Shown here: positions 42,181-50,569 of the stretch, in pieces
How positions within the stretch are numbered: the stretch's first letter is position 1
How the letters are laid out: the number at the start of each line of letters is the position of its first letter
DNA from: Dehalococcoidia bacterium
Lineage (GTDB): Bacteria > Chloroflexota > Dehalococcoidia > GIF9 > AB-539-J10
Direction: 5' to 3'
DNA: 64,000 bases
NCBI GenBank assembly: GCA_016930935.1
Contig: JAFGFT010000026.1
Span: forward strand, 21,997-85,996
Translations under genes and position numbers: made by a program
The notes under the pieces: model-generated
Told to the model about the DNA's origin: nothing
Database searches by the model: none
Seen by the model: only the letters and a program-made list of their open reading frames with translations

Positions 42181-43668
42181 ATGAGGATTCAGAACCTAGA
42201 GGCCCTCACATCACACGGCAATACGACCGGCAGGGCAGCCCTGCTGCAGATTGTGGAAGCCGGGCTCCAGGCCGCCGACCCCTACTGGAACACGCGCGCA
42301 CTCGTCCGTATTGAGGATGGCGTACTCATAGTCGGCGGAAAGCAGTTCGAACCCGAAGGGAACCCCACCTCCGGCGACGAGCGAATCGACCTCTCCACAA
42401 TTGACCGCGTCTTTGTCTTCGGCGCGGGCAAGGGTATCCAACGAGTGGCGAAAGCCATAGAAGATGCGCTGGGCGACAGGCTCACCGACGGCCACGTCAT
42501 AGACAAGAAAGGGCATCCCGTCATCCTGGAGCGCATCGGCGTCACGATGGGAGGCCATCCGGTGCCGGACGAAGGCTGCGTGCGTGGCTGCGAACACATC
42601 ATGGAAATGGCGCGGGACCTGACCAACCGAGACCTCGTCTTCACGTGCGTCGGCAACGGCGTCTCATCCATACTCACAATGCCTGTTCCCGGAGTGTCAC
42701 TTCAAGACGTGAAAGACACCACGCGCATCATGCAGATAGAGAAGGGTGCGCCCACACAGGACCTGAATCCCGTCCGCAACCACCTCGACATGATGAAGGG
42801 CGGCAGGATATCCAGGCTCATACAGCCCGCGAGGGCGATTCACGTCATCTCCATCGACCCCGGCAGCTACCATGAACTGATGTACGAGAACTTCTGGCTT
42901 CACACGTTGCCGGACGCAACCAGTTGGGAGTTGGCGATAGACAATCTGAAGCGATGGGGAGCGTGGGACGAAGTACCCGCAAGCGTGCGAGAGTTCCTCT
43001 CCAGGGCCGACCCTGCGTACGACACTGTCAAGACGGACGAATTCGAGCGGATGCGTTTCCGCGTGTTTGGTGTCATGCCCGGCCCCCGACAGACCGCCAA
43101 GCTACCGGCAGCGATGAAGAAGGCCGAGGAACTCGGATTCAAGGCCTATCTACTCGCGGAGGAAGTGGGAGCCATCGAAGCGAGTCAGGCAGGCTTCTAC
43201 CTTGCGGAGATATCCCGCACCGTCGAACTGCGCGGACAGCCGTTCGAGCCACCCTGTGCCCTCTTCACAAGTGGAGAGCTGGTGGTAACGGTCGGCAAGT
43301 CAACGGGAATCGGCGGAAGAAACCAGGAATTCGCCGTGGCAGCCGCCACAAGGATTGCCGGCAGTCCCAACATCGTCATGGCTTCAGTGGACACCGACGG
43401 TACAGACGGACCGGGGGCGCAGTTCACCACAGGAGTGGATGAAATGCCCTGCCTCGCCGGCGGCATCGTCGATGGTTTCACGCTGCAGGAAGCCACAGAA
43501 TCAGGCGTGGACCTTCGCGCCACACTCACCACGCACGACACCAGCACTGCACTATGGAGTATCGGAAGCGGCATAATAGCCGAACCAAACATCAGTTTGA
43601 ACGACCTGACCGTATCTCTCATACTACACCGACGCGAACGAACACAGAGAAATGAGGCGCACCAATGA
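42181..43668 (+). CDS. Glycerate 2-kinase (MOFRL-type)
   Basis: A 495-aa protein of the GckA/TtuD family, of two parts: an N-terminal nucleotide-binding domain (ALLQIVEAGLQAADPY, VFVFGAGKGIQRVAKAIEDALGDRL, VTMGGHPVPDEGCVRGCEHIMEMA) and a C-terminal MOFRL domain (CALFTSGELVVTVGKSTGIGGRNQEFAVAAATRIAG, DTDGTDGPGAQFTTGVD, TTHDTSTALWSIGSGIIAEP). These match enzymes that phosphorylate glycerate to 2-phosphoglycerate. At 495 residues it is longer than usual (420-460), with an insert around residues 195-260. It overlaps the next gene by ATGA. Confidence 0.9.
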   Translation: MRIQNLEALTSHGNTTGRAALLQIVEAGLQAADPYWNTRALVRIEDGVLIVGGKQFEPEGNPTSGDERIDLSTIDRVFVFGAGKGIQRVAKAIEDALGDRLTDGHVIDKKGHPVILERIGVTMGGHPVPDEGCVRGCEHIMEMARDLTNRDLVFTCVGNGVSSILTMPVPGVSLQDVKDTTRIMQIEKGAPTQDLNPVRNHLDMMKGGRISRLIQPARAIHVISIDPGSYHELMYENFWLHTLPDATSWELAIDNLKRWGAWDEVPASVREFLSRADPAYDTVKTDEFERMRFRVFGVMPGPRQTAKLPAAMKKAEELGFKAYLLAEEVGAIEASQAGFYLAEISRTVELRGQPFEPPCALFTSGELVVTVGKSTGIGGRNQEFAVAAATRIAGSPNIVMASVDTDGTDGPGAQFTTGVDEMPCLAGGIVDGFTLQEATESGVDLRATLTTHDTSTALWSIGSGIIAEPNISLNDLTVSLILHRRERTQRNEAHQ

Positions 43669-44939
43669 ACGATGGTTCCATCATCACATCAGTCACGGCA
43701 CTGCAAGCCTGGAGCTGGCGAGGACACCCTGCGATAGAGGCACGAGTCACGACCAGGAACGGAGCGATTGGCGTCGCACAGGTGCAAGCCGGAACGTCTG
43801 TAGGACAATATGAGGTCCACTTCATACACGATGGAGGACCACGATGGGGTGGACTCGGCGTCCAGAAGGCTGTCGAAATCGTCAAGAACACCGTCGCCCC
43901 AGCCCTCACCGGTATGCACGCAACGAGGCAACGAGATGTGGACTACCGGATGATTGAACTTGACGGTACACCGAACAAGTCGAAGCTCGGCGGCAATGTT
44001 ATCGCCGCCGTCTCCGCAGCAGTCCTCAAGGCTGCCGCAGCCAGCACTGCACTACCGCTCTATCAGTACATAGGAGGTCCAAACGCCTGCATCATGCCCA
44101 CTCCCGGCGTGCTGGCCATACTGGGCCCCAAACGCTATGGCGGCGGTGAACGCGGCGGAGAGAAGCCAACCTACTCGTTCTACTGCCACGGCTTTGACAC
44201 ATTCTTCGACGCCTCCCAAGCATGCTGGCAGGTCCGCAACGCTTTCAGACAGGTACTGCAGGAGAAGCTCGGCCTCAATACGTTCCGCATCGACCGTCTC
44301 TTCATCGACCAGGAACACATCGTCGAACACGACGAAGAACTCTGGGCGCTCATGAAGGAGGCCATAGGCCGCTCAGGCAATGAGGGCAGGATAGGGATAC
44401 AGGTCGATTGCGCCGCCGGCTGTTACTACGACAAAGAGACGGGGCTCTACAAGGGTCTCTATTCCCGCGAAGACAAGACACGTGCCGACATGATTGCGCT
44501 CTATCGCTACATGGTCACAAACTACCCGTTCGTGATTCTCGAGGATCCGCTCGATGAGGACGACTACGAGGGCCATGCCATCCTGACGAGGGAACTCGGC
44601 ATCCAGATTGTGGGAGATGACCTCTTCACGACAATGCCGTCCAGGGTCCAGAGGGGCATCGACCTTGGCGCGGCGAACTGCGTCCTTCTCAAGGTCAACC
44701 AGGTAGGCAGCATCACCGAGGCATTCGACATGGTAGACCTCGCCTATCGCAACGGCTACGCCGTGATGCCATGCAGTAGTCGCGGGGAAGGTGCCGACAT
44801 CGCCGATTATGCCGTCGGGCTTGGTTCCGGCCACATGCGCGAGGGCGGACTGGACGACGCTACTACACGTCTACTCGAGATTGAGGCTGAGCTTGGGAGC
44901 AGGGCGCGCTTCCTCGGAAAGAAGGGCTTCAAACCCTAG
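43665..44939 (+). CDS. Enolase-like protein with altered active site
   Basis: A 424-aa protein coupled to the glycerate kinase by ATGA overlap. It aligns with enolase through much of its length: AGTSVGQYEVHFIHDGGPRWGGLGVQKAVE (normally SG.STG..EA...RDG...Y.G.GV..AV), the metal ligands Asp248 (IQVDCAAGCYYD), Glu293 (FVILEDPLDEDDYEG) and Asp318 (IVGDDLF), and Lys343 (LLKVNQVGSITEA). But SHRSGE(TED) is SSRGEG (position 371-376, so the His is Ser), the C-terminal Lys is Arg392, and the DEGGFAP and NGG.HA.N..D.QEFM segments are absent or replaced. It may handle a related 2-phosphoglycerate-type substrate or be non-catalytic. Confidence 0.8.
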   Translation: MNDGSIITSVTALQAWSWRGHPAIEARVTTRNGAIGVAQVQAGTSVGQYEVHFIHDGGPRWGGLGVQKAVEIVKNTVAPALTGMHATRQRDVDYRMIELDGTPNKSKLGGNVIAAVSAAVLKAAAASTALPLYQYIGGPNACIMPTPGVLAILGPKRYGGGERGGEKPTYSFYCHGFDTFFDASQACWQVRNAFRQVLQEKLGLNTFRIDRLFIDQEHIVEHDEELWALMKEAIGRSGNEGRIGIQVDCAAGCYYDKETGLYKGLYSREDKTRADMIALYRYMVTNYPFVILEDPLDEDDYEGHAILTRELGIQIVGDDLFTTMPSRVQRGIDLGAANCVLLKVNQVGSITEAFDMVDLAYRNGYAVMPCSSRGEGADIADYAVGLGSGHMREGGLDDATTRLLEIEAELGSRARFLGKKGFKP

Positions 44940-44970
44940 CCTTTCACAGTACAATTCCCAACCCGCAGAT

Positions 44971-45004
44971 AGCGAGGGCCGACTGTCGTCGGCCCTCGCT
45001 TTTA
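44971..45004 (+). terminator. Strong rho-independent terminator of the glycerate kinase/enolase-like operon
   Basis: A perfect 13-bp stem AGCGAGGGCCGAC/GTCGGCCCTCGCT (44971-45000) with the loop TGTC, followed by TTTATC. It lies 31 nt after the enolase-like stop. Confidence 0.92.
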
Positions 45005-45147
45005 TCACTCGAACGCACAAGTAGACCAGGCGTGGTCGCATTCGCGGACATCACAAGCGCAAATGCGCTATCATACGGTGGTCTGTCATGGCCGAAGCTG
45101 CACCCACAACATCCACATAGCGTCTCGGCATTCGGGATACTTCATCC

Positions 45148-46122
45148 ATGAACATCATCGAAGTTGAAGAGCTATCGCGAGATTTCGGGCAGCTAAAGGC
45201 CGTTGAATCAGTCTCGTTCGACATACCCCAGGGCGAACTCTTCGCATTCCTCGGCCCCAACGGTGCAGGCAAGACAACCACCATCAACATGCTGTGCACG
45301 TTGCTCAAGCCTACGGGCGGCCATGCGACCGTCAACGGTTACGACGTTGCAACCCAGCGCAAAGAGGTCCGCAACTCCATCGGGTTGGTCTTTCAGGACC
45401 CCACGCTTGATGATTACCTGACTGCAGAGCAGAACCTGAGGTTTCACGCTTATGCGTATCGTGTTCCGCGCCATGAGACGGAGAAGCGTATCGAAGAATT
45501 GATGACACTCGTTGAGTTGTCTGACCGACGGAAGAGCAGGGTTCGCACGTTCTCAGGCGGCATGAAGCGCAGGCTGGAGATTGCGCGCGGGCTGCTCCAC
45601 AATCCCCGTGTTCTCTTTCTGGACGAGCCCACACTTGGCCTCGACCCACAGACGCGACGCCACATCTGGGACCACATCCTGCATCTGCGACAACAGCACG
45701 GACTGACGATCTTCCTTACCACGCACTATATGGACGAGGCAGAGGTTGCTGACCGCATCGGCATCATCGACCACGGTCACCTCATTGCTCTGGACACGCC
45801 GGACCGACTGAAGGACGGACTGGGTGGCGATGTCGTCACTCTGCGGGCACAGGACACCTTTGCGGCGGCGGCGGAACTTGCGGAGAAGTACGGAGTGGAA
45901 CCCGTGATTGAAGATGGCTCTATCTCATTCAGCGTCCCTCAGGGCGAGAAGTTCCTCCCACGGCTCTGTGGCAGCTTTGAGAGTCCGCTCATCTCTGTCG
46001 GAGTGCACAGGCCAACGTTGGATGATGTCTTTCTGAAGATGACCGGACGCGCTATTCGCGACCAGGAAGCGGACCCGATGGCCGCGACACGGATGATGAT
46101 GAATCACAGGAGAGGCCACTGA
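45148..46122 (+). CDS. ABC transporter ATP-binding protein, DrrA/daunorubicin-resistance type
   Basis: A 324-aa ABC ATPase. AFLGPNGAGKTTTINMLCTLLKPTGGHATVNGYDV is Walker A; GLVFQDPTLDDYLTAEQNL the Q-loop; VRTFSGGMKRRLEIARGLLHNPRVLFLDEPTLGLDPQTRRHIW signature and Walker B; FLTTHYMDEAEVADRIGIIDHGHLIALDTP the H-loop. The C-terminal extension of about 80 residues is typical of DrrA-like proteins that pair with ABC-2 permeases. It shares a TGATG junction with the permease gene, so the two make a single exporter. The exported compound is not shown by sequence. Confidence 0.93.
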   Translation: MNIIEVEELSRDFGQLKAVESVSFDIPQGELFAFLGPNGAGKTTTINMLCTLLKPTGGHATVNGYDVATQRKEVRNSIGLVFQDPTLDDYLTAEQNLRFHAYAYRVPRHETEKRIEELMTLVELSDRRKSRVRTFSGGMKRRLEIARGLLHNPRVLFLDEPTLGLDPQTRRHIWDHILHLRQQHGLTIFLTTHYMDEAEVADRIGIIDHGHLIALDTPDRLKDGLGGDVVTLRAQDTFAAAAELAEKYGVEPVIEDGSISFSVPQGEKFLPRLCGSFESPLISVGVHRPTLDDVFLKMTGRAIRDQEADPMAATRMMMNHRRGH

Positions 46123-46910
46123 TGTCCGATATCCTGCTTGGCACCTGGGTCATCGCCTACCGCGAGCTACTGCGTTTTGTACAGGAACGCTCGCGACTGC
46201 TGTCGTCCTTCGCCATGCCGCTGTTGTTCCTGGTCATATTTGGCGCCGGTTTCAACCGCACCATAGGAGTCATGGCACCCGGCGTCGATTTCGTGCAGTT
46301 CATCTATCCCGGCATCATCGCCATGACGGTCCTCATGAACTCCGTTATGTCAGGACTATCCGTCGTGTGGGACAGGGAATTCGGATTTCTGAAGGAGATA
46401 CTCGTCGCACCAATGGGCCGCACGGGAATCGTGCTCGGCAAGGCAGTCGGCAGTGCTACTGTTGCAGTCATGCAGGGCGGAGTGATGCTCCTCTTCGCAC
46501 CGCTGCTGGGCGTCAAAGTGACACCGCTCATGGTCATTCAGCTCGTTCCTGTGCTCATCATTATCTCGGTGTCCCTTTCGGGTCTCGGAGTCCTGGTCGC
46601 ATCACGCATGCGCTCACAGCAGGGATTCCAGCTCATCGTACAGCTCATGATCATGCCACTCATATTCCTTTCCGGCGTCTTCTTCCCCGTCAATAATGTT
46701 CCAGGCTGGCTTGCCACGTTCTCCAAGGCAAACCCTCTCACCTACGGAGTGGATGCCATCCGTCAACTCTTCCTCGAGGGAAGCAGCGACATGACGAGGG
46801 TGACCGTTTTCAGTCATACGATGACGGTACTGGAGGACATAGCCATTGTTGCCTGCTTCGGCACGGTACTTCTTCTGCTCGCCGCATGGTCGTTTGGCAA
46901 GCAGGAATAG
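46122..46910 (+). CDS. ABC-2 type transporter permease
   Basis: A 262-aa integral membrane protein with six hydrophobic segments (for example SRLLSSFAMPLLFLVIFGAGF, FIYPGIIAMTVLMNSVMSGLSVV, LVPVLIIISVSLSGLGVLVAS, LIVQLMIMPLIFLSGVFFPV). The motif RE..FLKEILVAPMGRTGIVLGKA and FSKANPLTYGVDAIR are characteristic of ABC-2 permeases (DrrB/YadH type). It follows the ATPase with a 1-nt overlap and is likely to form a homodimeric channel with it. Function is export of a drug, lipid or polysaccharide; nothing in context decides which. Confidence 0.92.
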   Translation: MSDILLGTWVIAYRELLRFVQERSRLLSSFAMPLLFLVIFGAGFNRTIGVMAPGVDFVQFIYPGIIAMTVLMNSVMSGLSVVWDREFGFLKEILVAPMGRTGIVLGKAVGSATVAVMQGGVMLLFAPLLGVKVTPLMVIQLVPVLIIISVSLSGLGVLVASRMRSQQGFQLIVQLMIMPLIFLSGVFFPVNNVPGWLATFSKANPLTYGVDAIRQLFLEGSSDMTRVTVFSHTMTVLEDIAIVACFGTVLLLLAAWSFGKQE

Positions 46911-47020
46911 CACGCAGGCATTCATTCCGCATCTCGGTGAACCAAGTTCGTCTCCTCCCATACTCTTCTCTCTACAGAAAGAAACAAGGCACTTGAGAGT
47001 GCGCCACCACCATAAACCTC

Positions 47021-47049
47021 TTGACACCCGAGATTGCCGGAGCTATTGT
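47021..47049 (+). promoter_or_regulatory. Near-consensus promoter ahead of the tct operon
   Basis: TTGACA (47021-47026), a 17-nt spacer and TATTGT (47044-47049). If used, it gives a leader of about 235 nt before tctC. Confidence 0.7.
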
Positions 47050-47289
47050 CAAACTGGGTAAGGGAGAAGCGTGATTGGGGCCCGCGAATGCGGCGAGGCG
47101 GGAACGTTGAAGGAGTGGATGTCCTCCGTCTCCTCCGAATCGTTCACACGCCAGACAACCACGACAGTCACCGCTACGCCCCACATTCATGCATCGCCAT
47201 ACATTGGGAGTTGTTGTCAGTCAGCGCAATAGAGAGCCCTGAGGAGCACCGCGCTTCTCGCGTTGGAACAACAAAGTGGAGGTGAGTAG
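47050..47289 (+). other. Long untranslated leader of the tct operon, no recognisable gene
   Basis: About 235 nt between the promoter and the tctC start. It is GC-rich, has no clear riboswitch I can name, and no small gene with a ribosome-binding site. AGGTGAG lies just before the tctC ATG. A regulatory role is possible, given its length, but nothing specific is seen. Confidence 0.4.
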
Positions 47290-48285
47290 ATGAGAGTCAA
47301 GGCAACGCACACTGTAATACTGGTCATGTCCATGCTCCTGATTTTCGGTCTGGTGATGCCAGGTTGTGCACCAGGTCAGGCTGAATACCCGAACAAAGCC
47401 ATCACGCTCGTGTGCCCCTGGGGTGCAGGTGGCGGCACAGACAGAATCTCGCGATACCTGGGTGACAGTCTGAGCGCAGAACTGGGGCAGCCGGTCGCCG
47501 TAATCAACAAGACAGGCGGCGACGGTGCCGTAGGCCACGGCGCGGGCGCCCTCGCGGAGCCCGATGGTTACACAATCTGCATCTCAACGTGGGAACTCAG
47601 CATCCTCGAACATATGGGATGGTCCGATATCTCATATAAGGACGTCAGAGGAGTCGCACTCATCAATAAGGACGCTGCGGGACTATTGGTACACCCCGAC
47701 GATGCCGCGGCAAATGGATGGGAGGACGCCTCCGACTGGATTGAGTACGTGAAGAAGAACCCGGGACTGCAGGTATCCGGCACTGGCACGGGCGGAGTAT
47801 GGCACGTGGCACTCCTCGGCATGTTGGCAGAGGCTGGAGTCGGGCCAGAAGAGGTTGAATGGCTGCCCAGCACCGGTGCAGCGGAAGGCATTACCTGGCT
47901 GCTCGGAAAGCACATCAATGCAGTAACCTGCAGCATCGTGGAGGCGGGCCCACAAATCGAGGCGGGCACATTGATTCCTCTCGCAACGATGAGTGCTGAG
48001 AGAATGCCACGCTTCCCCGAGATTCCAACCCTCCATGAGGCGGGCATTGACTGGGAATTGGGTGCATGGAGAGGTATCACGGTACCCAAGGACACGCCCG
48101 ACGACGTGGTACAGACTCTGCACGATGCAATCAAGAAGATCCTGGACAGCAAGGATTGGCAGGATTGGATGAGCGGACAGGGTTTCGGCCAGCTCTATCT
48201 GTCATCGGCGGATTTCGACACGTTCATGGCCGAGGACTACGATGCGGCGCAGCGACTGCTGAAGGCAGGCGGTCTCATCCAATAG
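47290..48285 (+). CDS. tctC: Tripartite tricarboxylate transporter solute-binding lipoprotein (TctC/Bug family)
   Basis: A 331-aa Bug-family receptor. The N-terminal signal MRVKATHTVILVMSMLLIFGLVMPGC has a lipobox (MPGC). YPNKAITLVCPWGAGGGTDRISRYLGDSLSAELGQPVAVINKTGGDGAVGHGAGALAEPDGYTICI is the family's ligand loop; later AERMPRFPEIPTLHEAGIDWELGAWRGITVPKDTPDDVVQTLHDAI is also diagnostic. Bug receptors bind carboxylates such as citrate, tartrate or terephthalate for the TctAB pump. As a lipoprotein it would be tethered to the outer leaflet, as in monoderm cells. tctB starts 113 nt downstream. Confidence 0.93.
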   Translation: MRVKATHTVILVMSMLLIFGLVMPGCAPGQAEYPNKAITLVCPWGAGGGTDRISRYLGDSLSAELGQPVAVINKTGGDGAVGHGAGALAEPDGYTICISTWELSILEHMGWSDISYKDVRGVALINKDAAGLLVHPDDAAANGWEDASDWIEYVKKNPGLQVSGTGTGGVWHVALLGMLAEAGVGPEEVEWLPSTGAAEGITWLLGKHINAVTCSIVEAGPQIEAGTLIPLATMSAERMPRFPEIPTLHEAGIDWELGAWRGITVPKDTPDDVVQTLHDAIKKILDSKDWQDWMSGQGFGQLYLSSADFDTFMAEDYDAAQRLLKAGGLIQ

Positions 48286-48398
48286 GTCTCGAACTACATT
48301 CTTGTCACAACAACTAGACTGGTGACAGGCAGGGTGGGACCTGTGAATGCAGGCTCCACCCTGCCGGTATTCACATCATCCGGCGGACAGGAGGACCG

Positions 48399-48863
48399 GT
48401 GAACAGTTGGAAGACAGACATCGTCACAGGAACCGGAGTCATCATCTTCGCTGGATTTGTGCTGATTTCCTCGCTGAGTTTCCCTCCACCACGAGACACG
48501 GATTTCGGTCCTGCACTCTTCCCAAGGGTCGTCGCAGCGATACTGCTCATTCTCGGGATACTCGTACTGCTTCAGGTCCGAAGACACAGAATGAGGGCAA
48601 AGTCCGACACTGGCGAAACGACGGAGGTAGAACTCCCTACCACGTCCGCCGGGATGCGCAATGTGGCAGTGACTCTTGTCACCATCGTCGTCTACATTGC
48701 AGTCGTAGACAGAGTCGGATTCATCCCAACGACACTGGTGTTCCTGTTCGTTCTCACGAAGGCATACGGACTGAGCACGTTTCGAAGCGTGCTCTCATCA
48801 TGTTTCATTACCACATTCGTGTATGTCTTGTTCTCAATGCTACTGCGAGTGGTGCTTCCCTGA
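48399..48863 (+). CDS. tctB: Tripartite tricarboxylate transporter small membrane subunit (TctB)
   Basis: A 154-aa protein with GTG start after GGAGGACC. Four hydrophobic segments (VTGTGVIIFAGFVLISSLSF, FPRVVAAILLILGILVLLQV, NVAVTLVTIVVYIAVVDRVGFIPTTLVFLFVLT, SCFITTFVYVLFSMLLRVVLP) and the FGPALFPRVVA motif fit TctB, whose family conserves the G..FP.....L.. signature. A charged loop (residues ~60-85) lies between segments 2 and 3. It belongs with TctA, starting 27 nt later, as the poorly conserved second subunit. Confidence 0.88.
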   Translation: MNSWKTDIVTGTGVIIFAGFVLISSLSFPPPRDTDFGPALFPRVVAAILLILGILVLLQVRRHRMRAKSDTGETTEVELPTTSAGMRNVAVTLVTIVVYIAVVDRVGFIPTTLVFLFVLTKAYGLSTFRSVLSSCFITTFVYVLFSMLLRVVLP

Positions 48864-48890
48864 TGACGGCACAACCTTATACAGGAGTGA

Positions 48891-50399
48891 ATGAACATGA
48901 TTGTTGACGTCATCGCGTCGATTGCACACGTGGACGTCCTTCTGCCGTGGATGCTGGGCATGATGCTGGGAGTCTTCGTCGGAGCCATCCCGGGACTGAC
49001 TGCCACGATGGCCACTGCCATCCTCGTGCCCATCACGTTCTACCTGCCTCCAATGGGTGGACTCTCCATGATCCTGGGGTGCGCCTGCGTGGCCATCTTC
49101 GCCGGCGACATACCCGCCACCTACCTTCGGGTTCCCGGTACTCCGTCCTCAGGCGCGGCCGTGCTCGATGGCTATGAAATGACGAAACAGGGAAAGGCAT
49201 CACTGGCGCTGAGCCTGGACGTGGTCTGTTCCTCTCTAGGAGGGCTGGTCGGCTTCACGCTACTGATAATTGGCGCGACGGCGCTGGCAGCCGTGGCCCT
49301 CAAGTTCTCGTTCTACGAATTCCTCTGGGTTTCAACTTTCGGTCTGGCTACGTGCGTAGTCATATCCAAAGGTACGATGGTCAAGGGAGCCATTTCAGTC
49401 GCCCTGGGACTCTTCGTTTCGACCATCGGCATGGACATCGTCACCGGCTATCCACGGTTCACCTTTGGCAACGTCAACCTGCTGAGTGGAGTGAGCTTCA
49501 TACCTGCGATGATTGGTCTCTTTGGCATACCAGTTGTGCTGCGCACCATCATGACGCCGAGACACCTCGACCTGCCGGGAATTCAGGAGAAGAAGCACTT
49601 CTCGCTTACCGACGTGCTGCCAAAGATATATAAGAACCGCAGCCTCGTCGTGCGCTCGTCCATCATGGGAACATTCATAGGCAGCCTGCCCGGCGCAGGC
49701 GCGGATATTGCCGCGTGGGTGGCCTACGGCATGGCAAAGAGAGATTCCAAAGAACCGGAGAAATACGGCACAGGCATTGAGGAAGGCGTCATCGCACCAA
49801 CCAGTGCGAACAATGCCGGCGTGGCGGGCGCATGGATTCCCGCCCTGGCGCTCGGCATACCGGGCGACTCAATTACGGCAATTATCCTCGGAGCATCGAT
49901 GATTTATGGACTGCGACCGGGCCCCCTGATGTTCGTGGGAGCAAGCGGAGAACTGGTTCGGGGCCTGTTCGCCATTGGCATCCTTACGCAGCTTGCGCTG
50001 ATTCCCGTAGGCCTGTTGGCCATCAAAGCCTTCGGCAAGGTATTCAAACTGCCCAACAGCATCATCATGCCGATGATTCTGCTGTTCTGCATAGTCGGCT
50101 CCTATGCACTGAATTTCAGCATGTTTGACGTTGGCGCGATGTTCATCTTCGGTCTCCTTGGCTTCTATATGGAACGCAACGGCATACCACTCCCTCCACT
50201 TGTCCTCGCAATCATCCTGGGACCGTTGATAGAGAGGAACCTGCGGCTGGGCCTGATGCAGACTGGCGGCAATCTCCTGCCCTTCTTCACGAGGCCGATA
50301 TCCGCAGTCGTGCTGGCAGGGATTCTTCTCTTTCTGTTCTGGCACAAGATATCGCCTCTCTTCGGCAAGTTACGGCGCAACGACAGCAGCGCACCGTGA
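48891..50399 (+). CDS. tctA: Tripartite tricarboxylate transporter large membrane subunit (TctA)
   Basis: A 502-aa membrane protein with 11-12 hydrophobic segments. GVFVGAIPGLTATMATAILVPITFYLPPMGGLSMILGCACVAIFAGDIPATYLRVPGTPSSGAAVLDGYEM is the TctA signature (the two GxxPGLT and Y..PGTP loops), and the second half repeats it (GTFIGSLPGAGADIAAWVAYGMAKRDSKEPEKYGTGIEEGVIAPTSANNAGVAGAWIPALALGIPGDSITAIILGA). It uses an ion gradient to take in substrate delivered by TctC. AGGAG precedes the ATG. A flavoprotein gene follows 170 nt later. Confidence 0.95.
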   Translation: MNMIVDVIASIAHVDVLLPWMLGMMLGVFVGAIPGLTATMATAILVPITFYLPPMGGLSMILGCACVAIFAGDIPATYLRVPGTPSSGAAVLDGYEMTKQGKASLALSLDVVCSSLGGLVGFTLLIIGATALAAVALKFSFYEFLWVSTFGLATCVVISKGTMVKGAISVALGLFVSTIGMDIVTGYPRFTFGNVNLLSGVSFIPAMIGLFGIPVVLRTIMTPRHLDLPGIQEKKHFSLTDVLPKIYKNRSLVVRSSIMGTFIGSLPGAGADIAAWVAYGMAKRDSKEPEKYGTGIEEGVIAPTSANNAGVAGAWIPALALGIPGDSITAIILGASMIYGLRPGPLMFVGASGELVRGLFAIGILTQLALIPVGLLAIKAFGKVFKLPNSIIMPMILLFCIVGSYALNFSMFDVGAMFIFGLLGFYMERNGIPLPPLVLAIILGPLIERNLRLGLMQTGGNLLPFFTRPISAVVLAGILLFLFWHKISPLFGKLRRNDSSAP

Positions 50400-50569
50400 C
50401 TCCCTGCGCGGCTCTCACGTCACTGTCAAATACGCGCGTGCCCTGCGTCTGTACACGCACGGAGGCTACTGCATTGTCAGCCCTGCACACAAGCAAAGAG
50501 ACCCGCTCCAAATTCGTGTGGGCGTCTCACGACACCCCCACCACTGTACTGTCAACCTGATACCATTGC

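Noticed and set aside
46911..47289. Possible tRNA or small gene in the spacer before tctC
   Set aside because: I looked for acceptor-stem and T-loop patterns and for a start with ribosome-binding site, and found neither.
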